A stretch of DNA of 11,236 nucleotides from an uncultured Bacteroides sp. (GCA_905198575.1 CAJKDC010000090.1:1-11236); one strand, 5' to 3'; shown: positions 1 through 6,959, counted from the first letter of the stretch. Made by a program: numbers and translations. The notes: a model not told the origin generated them from the sequence alone.

Positions 1-1089
1 GAGGTTGCCGTGGTTTCCGAATATGCCGGAACAACGACCGACCCCGTGTATAAGTCGATGGAAATACACGGCATCGGTCCGTGCGTATTTATCGACACTG
101 CCGGACTGGACGACGAAGGCGAACTGGGCGAACTGCGTGTCCGCCAGACCCTGCGCGCCATGGACCGCACGGACATCGCACTGCTGGTATGCACCGATAC
201 CGATGTATCCCGCGAAAAACAGTGGAAGGATATGCTCGCCGAGAAGAATATTCCGGTCATCGTATTGCTCAACAAATCCGACCTGCTGGAAGACCCGCTT
301 GCCACCGCACGGGCCATCGAGCAGCAACTGCAGCAAGTCCCGCTCATCGTCAGCGCTGTCAATAACTCGAACATCGAAGACATTCGCCGTGCCCTAATAG
401 GCAAACTGCCCGATGAAACCATGAGCACCGGTATCACCGGCCGACTGGTCAAAGAAAACGACGTCGTACTGCTGGTGATGCCGCAGGACATTCAGGCTCC
501 CAAAGGACGACTCATCCTGCCGCAGGTGCAAACGCTGCGCGAGTTGCTGGACCGCAAGTGCATTGTTTCCTGCTGCACCACCGACAAGCTTCAGGCTACA
601 CTAGGTGCATTGGCACAGCCCCCTGCCCTTATCATCACCGACTCGCAGGTATTCAAGACGGTATACGAGCAGAAGCCGCCCGAAAGTCGGCTCACCTCCT
701 TTTCGGTTTTGTTTGCCCAATACAAAGGTGACATCGACTACTATCTGGAGGGTGCCAATGCCATCGACCGCCTCACCGAGCAATCGCGTGTGCTGATAGC
801 CGAAGCCTGTACCCATGCTCCGCTCACCGAAGACATTGGCCGTGTAAAGATTCCTGCCATGCTGCGCAAGCGTTTCGGACAGGGACTGACCATCGACATT
901 GTGTCGGGAGCCGATTTCCCGGAAGACCTGACTCCCTATCAGCTCGTCATCCACTGCGGTGCCTGCATGTTCAATCGCAAATACGTCTTACAACGCATTG
1001 CACAGGCACGCAAGCAGCAGGTTCCCATGACCAACTACGGGGTAACCATCGCCTACGTCCAGGGAATTCTTGACAAGATAGATTACTGA
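1..1089 (+). CDS. hydF: [FeFe]-hydrogenase H-cluster maturation GTPase HydF, 5'-truncated by the window edge
   Basis: HydF is the cytoplasmic scaffold GTPase on which HydE and HydG build the diiron subcluster of [FeFe]-hydrogenase before transfer to the apo-enzyme. The frame is open from base 1 and gives 362 residues; families run near 400, so the start and the P-loop (G1) lie outside the window. Visible are the switch region AGTTTDPVYK, the G3 motif DTAG (bases about 94-105), the G4 motif NKSD (about 271-282) and a G5-like VSA. The C-terminal iron-sulfur ligands fit the HydF signature: Cys-x-His (Cys 808-810, His 814-816), then about 45 residues later His-Cys-x-x-Cys (952-966). This Cys pattern separates HydF from other TrmE/Era-like GTPases. 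The gene ends in TGA just before a strong hairpin, consistent with being last in its transcript. No lesion is seen. Confidence 0.93.
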   Translation, partial: EVAVVSEYAGTTTDPVYKSMEIHGIGPCVFIDTAGLDDEGELGELRVRQTLRAMDRTDIALLVCTDTDVSREKQWKDMLAEKNIPVIVLLNKSDLLEDPLATARAIEQQLQQVPLIVSAVNNSNIEDIRRALIGKLPDETMSTGITGRLVKENDVVLLVMPQDIQAPKGRLILPQVQTLRELLDRKCIVSCCTTDKLQATLGALAQPPALIITDSQVFKTVYEQKPPESRLTSFSVLFAQYKGDIDYYLEGANAIDRLTEQSRVLIAEACTHAPLTEDIGRVKIPAMLRKRFGQGLTIDIVSGADFPEDLTPYQLVIHCGACMFNRKYVLQRIAQARKQQVPMTNYGVTIAYVQGILDKIDY

Positions 1090-1114
1090 TTCCGCCATCC
1101 CCAACACATAAAAG

Positions 1115-1161
1115 AAGCCGACTTTGCAAAATGCATGAAGCAATTGCAAAGTCGGCTTTTT
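1115..1161 (+). terminator. Rho-independent terminator of hydF
   Basis: A perfect 15-bp inverted repeat (AAGCCGACTTTGCAA at 1115-1129, its complement at 1144-1158) encloses a 14-base loop and runs into TTTTT. It begins 25 bases after the hydF stop. A short A-run precedes the left arm, so it could also work weakly on the minus strand for transcripts coming from the phosphoesterase. Confidence 0.88.
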
Positions 1162-1345
1162 CTATGATACAGCTCAATCAGGCTTATCAGTTATCCTGCG
1201 CAACCGTAGATGTTCAGTTTATCATTATTAAGATAAACGTCTGTCAAACATGAGCAGAAAATTTGCCATATCAATAATAAAAGTTTCTTACACCAATGAT
1301 AAAGCAAAACGACAGCGTTATTCCGGCTGTTGTTCGGGAAGCCGG

Positions 1346-2344
1346 TTATTTTACGTAATCTTTCGGGAAGACTTTCTTCTGTTCAATCTCACCGTTCGTC
1401 AGGCGGATATACGAAGAAATAACCCGCTCACCCTCGGTGAGTTCGATTACGCGGGCACCATTTGGAATATGGATATACTCGGTCGGTCCGCCGGTAAAGC
1501 GACCGTAAGCCAGCAGAATGTTATACCAGTTTACAGCATAATCGTTATCGTGGTCGTGTCCGACAAAGATACCCATGATATCACCTTTTTCCTTCATTGC
1601 CGCAAAAAGTCCGGTATTCAGATTAGCCGAGCAAGCCCGCTCCCTGCGGATACCATACAGTGTGGTATTCTCGTCACTTGCCGCCATGTTATACTCCTGC
1701 AACGGCATGTGGAAGAAAGCCAGTGAAGGCAACGGTTTGTTATCATTCGCACGTGTGTAAGCGTCACTGGTCTTGGCATACCAGTTTATCTGGTCCAGAT
1801 GAATGTAATCGTATCCACCTACTCCCTGCTCTTTCAGCAACGAATCTTCGTGTGTGTCTAGGAAATAAAGAATCATGCGGTTCTGGTCGCTGTTATGTGC
1901 TTTCACTTCCAGCACATAGTTACCATCACCTGTTACACCTTCCACATCCGAAGCGACACAATAGGGAACTTTCCGCGCAATTTCCAGCAACTCCGCATTG
2001 GTAAGTCCCTGCTGACGGTCGTGATTACCAAAGGCCAGTGCAAACGGAATTTTGTATTGTGAAATGAACTCCATGACGTGCTTGAAATTCTCGTCGGCAG
2101 GCGCACTGTAGATAATATCTCCCGTAATGACAATCAGGTCCGGACGCTCCGCCTCGATTGTATTCTTCATACATTCGAATGCAATATCCGACCGCTTGTC
2201 CTGCCAGCGGATGTGCAGGTCTGTAAACTGTACGATTTTGAATTTTCCGTTTTCATCGAATTTCAGTTCATGCGTAGCTGTCTGAGCTACTGACTGGAAA
2301 GCCATAAGAGCCATAGCGGCTACACTCAATAGAATTTTTCTCAT
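1346..2344 (-). CDS. Secreted calcineurin-like metallophosphoesterase (Dcr2-like)
   Basis: The gene encodes a predicted two-metal phosphoesterase of 332 residues that is exported. The start is placed at 2344 because the protein then opens with a clean signal peptide (MRKILLSVAAMALMAFQSVA, cleavage near residue 20). The frame stays open to an ATG at 2401, but that would put 19 odd residues before the signal and would lie upstream of the promoter's -7 box. The metal-binding motifs appear in family order: DLH (residues 42-44), GD (75-76), GNHD (106-109), a later His in FFHMP, and GHDHD near the C-terminus. The arrangement resembles the Dcr2/purple-acid-phosphatase-like branch common in Bacteroides; the substrate cannot be read from sequence. 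It lies 102 bases downstream of an AraC-type regulator on the same strand, a likely former controller. It stops at TAA (1346-1348). No lesion is seen. Confidence 0.85.
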   Translation of the reverse strand: MRKILLSVAAMALMAFQSVAQTATHELKFDENGKFKIVQFTDLHIRWQDKRSDIAFECMKNTIEAERPDLIVITGDIIYSAPADENFKHVMEFISQYKIPFALAFGNHDRQQGLTNAELLEIARKVPYCVASDVEGVTGDGNYVLEVKAHNSDQNRMILYFLDTHEDSLLKEQGVGGYDYIHLDQINWYAKTSDAYTRANDNKPLPSLAFFHMPLQEYNMAASDENTTLYGIRRERACSANLNTGLFAAMKEKGDIMGIFVGHDHDNDYAVNWYNILLAYGRFTGGPTEYIHIPNGARVIELTEGERVISSYIRLTNGEIEQKKVFPKDYVK

Positions 2345-2381
2345 AATAATATATTTAAAGCAGTAATACACAATTGTGAGA

Positions 2382-2389
2382 CAAAGATA
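2382..2389 (-). promoter_or_regulatory. Bacteroides-type -7 box upstream of the phosphoesterase
   Basis: The minus strand reads TATCTTTG, an exact match to the Bacteroides sigma-ABfr -7 consensus TAnnTTTG. It lies 37 bases before the ATG at 2344 and gives a leader of roughly 30 bases. The upstream -33 TTTG is poorly placed: the nearest copy (2415-2418) has a 25-base spacer instead of about 19-21. A weak -33 would fit a promoter that needs an activator such as the adjacent AraC protein, but that is inference. Confidence 0.55.
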
Positions 2390-2446
2390 GTATTCTGTCA
2401 TGAGAAAACCATGTCAAACTATTTACAATGATGTAGAAAAAACATT

Positions 2447-3097
2447 TCATTCAGTCTCACGCCCAAAGGAGCGGTACTTTAACGGTGTCAGACCAGTATG
2501 TTTTTTGAAAAGCGAGAAAAAATGTTCGGTCGAAGTATAATTCAACTGATATAAAATTTCCTTGACAGAAAGCGAAGTCCCCACCAGCAGCTGTTTAACC
2601 TTCCGCAACTTCAGCTCCTGAAAATATTTAGCCGGAGCATAACCCGTATATTCCTTGAAAACTTTCCGGAACCAGGAATAACTTACGTTAAGCTTCAGAG
2701 CAATTTCTTCGGGATCGATATCCGTGAATACATGCTCATTCATTATAATTTTAGCCTGCTCAATTTTCTGTTCAGCTCCTCCGGCTTCAAAAATCTTATT
2801 CTTAGAGATCGACAAAATCATACCCAACATGTGCAGCACAATGCCCGCCAGATATTGCTGCGAAGATATTTTATCTGTTTCTGCAATTTCAAGTGCACGA
2901 GAATATAAAGCTGCCAGCTCTTCATTCAAGCCCACCTCCAGCAACTGCTGTTCTTTCGAATAAAAAGCATTCCGCATCATCTCATCAATTACCGGCCCTT
3001 CGAAACCTATATAATATTCATCCCAACCAGTCGCCACATCCGGATGATACGTATGCCACTGATTGGGAAATAACAAGACCAAACGCCCCTTGCACAT
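2447..3097 (-). pseudogene. AraC-family transcriptional regulator, N-terminus lost at an IS edge
   Basis: The remaining 216 residues hold the end of an AraC-type cupin sensor domain (LLFPNQWHTYHPD... GWDEYYIGFEG, residues about 7-34), a linker, and a complete C-terminal DNA-binding domain with two helix-turn-helix units (residues about 120-212). The second contains the usual SVKEILYQLNYTSTEHFFSLF pattern. Bacteroides relatives are near 290 residues, so roughly 70-75 are missing. The first usable codon is ATG at 3095-3097; upstream in frame the sequence enters the IS inverted repeat and meets TAA (3107-3109). The bases on the far side of the IS (from 4800) do not encode the missing half in any frame I read, so the 5' part is deleted or relocated. 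The HTH domain might still be made as a fragment, but no promoter was found for it. Its likely target was the adjacent phosphoesterase. Confidence 0.85.
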
Positions 3098-3098
3098 T

Positions 3099-3112
3099 TC
3101 CTGACTTTATCA
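3099..3112. repeat. Left terminal inverted repeat of the IS
   Basis: TCCTGACTTTATCA matches the complement of 4786-4799 at all 14 positions. It abuts the point where the AraC frame breaks. Confidence 0.85.
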
Positions 3113-3127
3113 TTGCGTCACCCAAAT
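3113..3127. repeat. Subterminal direct repeat, left copy
   Basis: TTGCGTCACCCAAAT directly follows the left inverted repeat and ends on the first base of the transposase stop codon. An identical 15-base copy in the same orientation lies at 4709-4723, so the two flank the transposase gene. Its role is unknown. Confidence 0.8.
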
Positions 3128-4686
3128 CAGAGGTTTAGCCAATCATCGGTTTCGATGAGGTAAGATATTGCCCTCTCCTCCTTAGTGAGGCAGAGGGTTT
3201 TTGTTACTGTGTCATTGTTCTCCGGGCGAGCGATTTCAATGGTGACAACCGTCTCTGCTATTCTCAGGACCTCGTCAACAGAGTATTGGCATCCGGACAG
3301 TTTCAGCAACCTTTCAAGTTCCTTGTATACTTTCAGCGCCACAAAGCATATGCAGACGTGTGCTTCTATCCTTCGAGGGGTAAAATGGAACATCGGTCTG
3401 ACATCCAAAGTACCTTTCGTGATACGGAACGACCGTTCCACATTCCATAGATTCCGATAAGCTTCATACACTTCTTCCGGACTCAGCTCCGTATTGGTCT
3501 TATAACCTTTGAGACCGTCCCATATCGCATCCTGCCTGACCTTCTCCTCGTCAACGCTTACGGTTACACCGGAACTGACGGAAAGGAACTTGTTGTAGCC
3601 CCGCTTGTTGATGTCGGCCTTGGCCGGTGTACCTTTTGCATAACGTTTTCTGAGGCGTTCCACGCCTTCTTCGCGGTCGTGAGCATTCTTCTTTGCTCTC
3701 TCGTCCGAGTATCCCACAATAAGTCTGTCTCCATCAGGATATTTGATGTCATTGAACACACCGTTGCGGTGCTCTGTCGCAATGATCTTCTCCATTATCT
3801 CACCGGACTCTTTCTTTATTCTGGCTCCGATTATATATTTGTAGTTTCCGTCTCGAAGTAACTTGATGTTCTTTGTGCTCATCAGACCTGCATCCGCAAT
3901 TACTACGAAGTCCTTTCCGAGTTTGAACCTCCGGACAAAGTCGTCCACAATCGGGAGCATCGTATATCCTTCATACTGTGAACCGTTGAACAGGGAGTAC
4001 GACAGCGGATATCCTCCACGACTGACAAGAAGTCCTAATACGACTTGCGGATTGGAGTTCTTTCCGTCTTTGGAGAAGCCTGATTCACGCAGCTCATCTT
4101 TGTCAGTAGTCTCGAAGTATAATGTTGTAACATCGTAAAAGAGGATTCCAAGATTTCCTCCGAACAGTTCTCTTGTATGCTCTACGCTTATCGCCTGTAC
4201 AAGTTCCTGTTGCGTGTTATAAAGTTTGTCGAGATAGCGATATATCTTCTGCAGGCTGACATCCTCCTTGAAGTGACGTCTCAGATAGTCCACCGTGGCT
4301 TTCTTGCTCATCGGCGAGCATATCCCGGATACCACCAGATGGCGTAGTTCCTCGTCTTGTACGGCGTTGAAGCCGATCTTCTCGTAGACTTTATTGATGA
4401 TTGTCTGAGGCGATTTCAGGGATGTCCCGATTATATTGGAAACAATGTGCTCGGTCATTGCATCTTCCTCCCGTTTGAGCTGTTCTGCTTCTTCATCCGG
4501 AAAAGATATGGTCTGCTGACCTGCGTAATGGGCTATCCACTCCTTGCCTTCCTTCACAAGAGCACGGATCTCCTCCTCGGTCGTGCCCACACCGATCACC
4601 TTGAGTTCCGTAAATGCGCCGGAACTCTTGTCGGCAACGACAACACCGGTCGATCCTGAGCGGTTTTTCTTTCTCCGTACAAACAT
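3127..4686 (-). CDS. IS1634-like DDE transposase
   Basis: This 519-residue protein would catalyse cut-and-paste movement of the surrounding element. The RNase-H-like core carries the expected acidic residues: Asp185 in ILFYDVTTLYFE, Asp265 in VVIADAGLMS, and Glu417 in YRNLWNVERSFRITKGTL, the IS4-superfamily Y-x-x-R/E-x-x-x-x-x-x-K type signature. RRIEAH near residue 440 and WDGLKGYKTN near 389 are also typical of the family. The start at 4686 gives MFVRRKKNRSGSTGVVV, the usual beginning for these proteins. The frame is intact and full length, so the enzyme may be active. It ends in TGA (3127-3129), only 14 bases from the inverted repeat. A promoter-like pair lies directly upstream with almost no room for a leader. 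Confidence 0.9.
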   Translation of the reverse strand: MFVRRKKNRSGSTGVVVADKSSGAFTELKVIGVGTTEEEIRALVKEGKEWIAHYAGQQTISFPDEEAEQLKREEDAMTEHIVSNIIGTSLKSPQTIINKVYEKIGFNAVQDEELRHLVVSGICSPMSKKATVDYLRRHFKEDVSLQKIYRYLDKLYNTQQELVQAISVEHTRELFGGNLGILFYDVTTLYFETTDKDELRESGFSKDGKNSNPQVVLGLLVSRGGYPLSYSLFNGSQYEGYTMLPIVDDFVRRFKLGKDFVVIADAGLMSTKNIKLLRDGNYKYIIGARIKKESGEIMEKIIATEHRNGVFNDIKYPDGDRLIVGYSDERAKKNAHDREEGVERLRKRYAKGTPAKADINKRGYNKFLSVSSGVTVSVDEEKVRQDAIWDGLKGYKTNTELSPEEVYEAYRNLWNVERSFRITKGTLDVRPMFHFTPRRIEAHVCICFVALKVYKELERLLKLSGCQYSVDEVLRIAETVVTIEIARPENNDTVTKTLCLTKEERAISYLIETDDWLNL

Positions 4687-4690
4687 ACCA

Positions 4691-4722
4691 CGAAGGTACG
4701 GATTTTCCTTGCGTCACCCAAA
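4691..4722 (-). promoter_or_regulatory. Probable transposase promoter
   Basis: On the minus strand TTTG (4719-4722) is followed after 20 bases by TACCTTCG (4691-4698), one base off TAnnTTTG. The transposase ATG begins only four bases after the -7 box, so the transcript would be leaderless or nearly so, which would fit low transposase output. Confidence 0.45.
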
Positions 4723-4723
4723 T
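4709..4723. repeat. Subterminal direct repeat, right copy
   Basis: TTGCGTCACCCAAAT, identical to 3113-3127, lies 22 bases upstream of the transposase ATG and 62 bases inside the right inverted repeat. Read on the minus strand it supplies the TTTG of the transposase promoter's -33 element. Confidence 0.8.
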
Positions 4724-4740
4724 TGATACGAAAATCACCA

Positions 4741-4756
4741 CTACAGACACCTGTAG
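4741..4756. repeat. Small hairpin in the right end of the IS
   Basis: CTACAG-ACAC-CTGTAG forms a 6-bp stem with a 4-base loop between the right inverted repeat and the transposase promoter. Hairpins in this place can block translation of read-through transcripts entering from outside, as known for some other IS elements; here that is only a guess. Confidence 0.35.
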
Positions 4757-4785
4757 GGCAGATCCGAGGAGAAATCACGGAAAAG

Positions 4786-4799
4786 TGATAAAGTCAGGA
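4786..4799. repeat. Right terminal inverted repeat of the IS
   Basis: TGATAAAGTCAGGA is the exact complement of the left repeat at 3099-3112. Outside it begins AT-rich sequence leading into the Rpn-like gene. Confidence 0.85.
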
Positions 4800-4873
4800 G
4801 AAAGAATGGACCAGTTATAGAGATATTGCAATAAAAAATCTGCAAACAGAGAACATCATTTCAAGTAAATACC

Positions 4874-4881
4874 TATCTTTG
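4874..4881 (+). promoter_or_regulatory. Bacteroides-type -7 box for the Rpn-like gene
   Basis: TATCTTTG is an exact TAnnTTTG match about 70 bases before the ATG at 4951, just outside the IS. No TTTG lies at the right distance upstream, so the -33 element is weak or absent. Confidence 0.45.
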
Positions 4882-4950
4882 AGAACATAAGTTGCCCTAT
4901 AAAGTATCTGTGACAACTCTACTGATTTTATAACAAAATCAAATGATATT

Positions 4951-5862
4951 ATGATAGAAGCTAAATATGTAAATCCATATACGGATTTCGGATTTAAAAT
5001 GCTGTTCGGGACAGAAATGAATAAAGAACTGCTTATCAGTTTTATTAACAGTCTGCTGGGCGGTAAGGAAGTAATTAAAGATCTGAAGTATCTCAATACC
5101 GAACATATCGGTACCTCTGAAAAAGACAGACGTGCTGTTTTCGATGTGTACTGCGAAAATGAAGATGGCGAGAAAATCCTCATAGAAATGCAGAAAGCTG
5201 AACAGCTGTTCTTCAAGGATAGAAGTATATATTATTCTACTTTCCCTATACGAGAACAAGGACGTAAAGGTGAATGGAACTATGAACTGAAGGCTGTATA
5301 CGTAATCGGAATACTGAATTTTACGTTTGATGATGAATGCAGTGAATATTACCATCATAATGTGCAGCTCATGGAGGTCAATACTGGAAAGGTTTTCTAG
5401 GATAAACTCACTTTCATATATCTTGAAATGCCGAAATTCAGAAAACAGGAGAACGAACTCGATGGAATGTTCGATAAATGGATGTTCGTGCTGCGTAACC
5501 TGTCAAGACTAATGGAACGTCCGGCAGCGCTTCAGGAACGAGTTTTCGTCAAACTGTTTGAAACAGCAGAAATTGCCAAGTTTACGAAGCAACAGTACGA
5601 AGAGTATGAAGATAGCCTTAAAGTATATAGAGATTGGAAAAATACCCTCGATACGGCAATGAAAAAGGCTGAAAAAATTGGAATGGATATTGGAATGCAA
5701 AAAGGACTGGCAAAAGGTTTGGAAAAAGGTATGGCAGAAGGTTTGGAAAAAGGTCGTGTTGAAACTGCTATAAACCTTAAAAAAATGGGAGTTGATGATG
5801 ATATCATATCTAAAGCAAGCGGATTGTCAATAGAAGAAATTCAAAAACTCAATATTAGGTGA
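4951..5862 (+). pseudogene. Rpn-family PD-(D/E)XK nuclease with an in-frame amber codon
   Basis: These proteins (PDDEXK_2, recombination-promoting nuclease/putative transposase) are DNA endonucleases or their relatives; their role in Bacteroides is poorly defined. The frame runs 303 codons without a shift, but codon 150 (5398-5400) is TAG where relatives read GKVFYDKLTFIYLEMP, so a Tyr codon probably changed by one base. The first half keeps the opening TDFGFKMLFG and the catalytic Asp65 (VFDVYC) with Glu79-x-Gln81 (IEMQK). The second half keeps the conserved NLSRLMERPAALQERVF and a glycine-periodic tail. Without readthrough the product is a 149-residue nuclease core lacking its C-terminal half; translation might restart at ATG 5428. 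It has its own -7 box and faces away from the IS. A sequencing error is the main alternative. Codon use is more AT-rich than in hydF or the beta-lactamase. Confidence 0.82.
5714..5754 (+). repeat. 24-base tandem repeat coding the glycine-periodic tail
   Basis: AAGGTTTGGAAAAAGGT occurs at 5714-5730 and again at 5738-5754, a 24-base period. Together with its neighbours it encodes a run of four-residue units beginning with Gly (GMQK GLAK GLEK GMAE GLEK GRVE), commonly seen near the C-terminus of Rpn-like proteins. Confidence 0.7.
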
Positions 5863-6060
5863 GCTATCCACACCATTGATATCTGTGTGAACTGACCGTG
5901 AACTCATATGTTCCATATTGGAACTACTGCGATTTCTATCTTTTTACAAAATAATAATGTGTTTTTAAAGCTTCGGAATCGGATATAGTATGATTGGGTG
6001 GGGAATTTTTTGTCAGGAGGTTTGGGAAAGTGTGTTTTTTTTGCGAAGCAGGCCTATCAG

Positions 6061-6092
6061 GTTGTCCGATGTTGAAAAAAACATTATATTGC
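6061..6092 (+). promoter_or_regulatory. Possible promoter of the NYN gene
   Basis: GTTG (6061-6064) and TATATTGC (6085-6092) are separated by 20 bases and approximate TTTG / TAnnTTTG, with one mismatch in each box. The ATG follows 25 bases after the -7 box. The rest of the 255-base gap from 5863 shows a G-rich stretch at 5996-6026 and no gene. Confidence 0.35.
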
Positions 6093-6117
6093 ACTGAAAC
6101 TTTAAAAACACAAAACG

Positions 6118-6735
6118 ATGATAACTGAATCTAAATCTATCGGAATATTCATTGATGGTGGATATTTTTCTAAAATAAACGAAGCATTGGCCGACCAGCT
6201 TTCTTTAAACATCAAAATAAAATCATTATTCGAATTTATACGTGCAGAAATAGCGCGTCGCAGCGGGGTTGGAGTGGCTGATTGCCATATCACAGAAAGC
6301 CATTACTTCAGAGGTCGCTATCGGGTGAACGATGCCAATAATAAGCACTTGCTGTTTTCCGAACGGAAGTTTGAAGACAGTCTGATAGAAAACGATGTGA
6401 TTTTCCATTACAAGCATTTGCGTGAAATGCAAAAAGATGGGGATATTACGGTAGTGGAAAAAGGAATAGATGTATGGTTTGCTCTGGAGGCATACGAACT
6501 TTCTGTTTTCCGTGAGTTTGATTACGTTGTGCTGATTACTGGTGATGCTGACCATGAAATGCTGGTAAAGAAACTGAAATCATTGAAAATACATGTGGTA
6601 TTGCTTACCTGGAATCTTTCAGAACAGTCGTCTACTGCGCGGCTGTTGCGCGAAGAGGCTTGTACACATATAGAAATGAATGATATGGTGGCTCAGGACA
6701 AGGATTTATTGAGCAGGCTTTGCAGAAATGTGTGA
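6118..6735 (+). CDS. NYN-domain (LabA/DUF88-like, PIN-fold) protein
   Basis: NYN domains share the PIN nuclease fold and usually cut RNA with a metal bound by clustered Asp residues. The 205-residue protein is almost all domain: Asp13 in IFIDGGYF at the end of strand 1, Glu114/Asp118 in VVEKGIDVWFALEA, and Asp143/Asp145 in LITGDADHEML, which is the full acidic set. No signal peptide or membrane segment is seen, so it should act in the cytoplasm. The ATG at 6118 sits directly before the strand-1 sequence and after a possible promoter; a hairpin follows the stop, so it is probably a single-gene unit. Targets and physiological role cannot be deduced. It follows the Rpn-like gene on the same strand but 255 bases away, which argues against strict coupling. 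Confidence 0.85.
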   Translation: MITESKSIGIFIDGGYFSKINEALADQLSLNIKIKSLFEFIRAEIARRSGVGVADCHITESHYFRGRYRVNDANNKHLLFSERKFEDSLIENDVIFHYKHLREMQKDGDITVVEKGIDVWFALEAYELSVFREFDYVVLITGDADHEMLVKKLKSLKIHVVLLTWNLSEQSSTARLLREEACTHIEMNDMVAQDKDLLSRLCRNV

Positions 6736-6810
6736 CATGGCGATCTATCTTTGCGAAGAAATTATTCTTCGCTCTATGACGTGTTGTAACAAATAATATA
6801 AGTGATACAG

Positions 6811-6860
6811 AACCGCCTGTCCGTCATCCCCATTTTTTAGGAGGATGCGGGCAGGCGGTT
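6811..6860 (+). terminator. Hairpin terminator after the NYN gene
   Basis: AACCGCCTGTCCG(T)CATCC pairs with GGATGCGGGCAGGCGGTT with one bulged T and one G-T wobble, a helix of about 18 bp around a T-rich loop. Only three T residues follow the right arm, so termination may be incomplete. It separates the NYN gene from the beta-lactamase promoter. Confidence 0.65.
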
Positions 6861-6897
6861 TAATATTGGTATCATTTATTAAATAATGCTACAATTG

Positions 6898-6928
6898 TTT
6901 GCAGATTGTGGAATTAAGTATACATTAG
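6898..6928 (+). promoter_or_regulatory. Promoter of the beta-lactamase/lipoprotein unit
   Basis: TTTG (6898-6901), a 19-base spacer, then TACATTAG (6921-6928), one base off TAnnTTTG. Transcription should start near 6932-6936. That leaves no leader for the ATG at 6939 but about 25 bases for the ATG at 6960, supporting the downstream start. Confidence 0.6.
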
Positions 6929-6959
6929 CAACGATAACATGTCAAACAAATCTGTTATT

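Larger units (their letters stand above)
3099..4799 (-). mobile_element. IS1634-like insertion sequence, about 1.7 kb
   Basis: The element is bounded by perfect 14-bp inverted repeats: TCCTGACTTTATCA at 3099-3112 and its complement at 4786-4799. A single transposase gene on the minus strand fills most of it. The left end is compact, with the transposase stop 14 bases inside the repeat. The right end has about 100 non-coding bases with a small hairpin and the transposase promoter. Length and layout suit the IS1634 family. No short target duplication is visible: the left outer flank ends CACATT, whereas the right outer flank begins GAAAGAAT. Members of this family can make long, variable duplications, but I see none here either. 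A 15-bp direct repeat lies inside both ends. Confidence 0.85.

Noticed and set aside
1217..1238. GTTTATC/GATAAAC hairpin in the hydF-phosphoesterase gap.
   Set aside because: A 7-bp AT-rich stem without a T-run on either side is not convincing as a terminator or RNA element.
1323..1345. CCGGCT/AGCCGG hairpin directly after the phosphoesterase stop as its terminator.
   Set aside because: The stem has only 6 bp and no T-run follows on the minus strand; the hydF terminator further on could serve instead.
3095..3127. Outward promoter at the left IS end driving the AraC fragment.
   Set aside because: The 15-bp repeat gives an outward TTTG (3123-3126), but no TAnnTTTG-like box lies 18-21 bases further on.
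4815..5358. Minus-strand open frames opposite the Rpn-like gene as the missing AraC N-terminal half.
   Set aside because: Their translations show no cupin-like or AraC-like pattern and lie antisense to a clearly coding frame.
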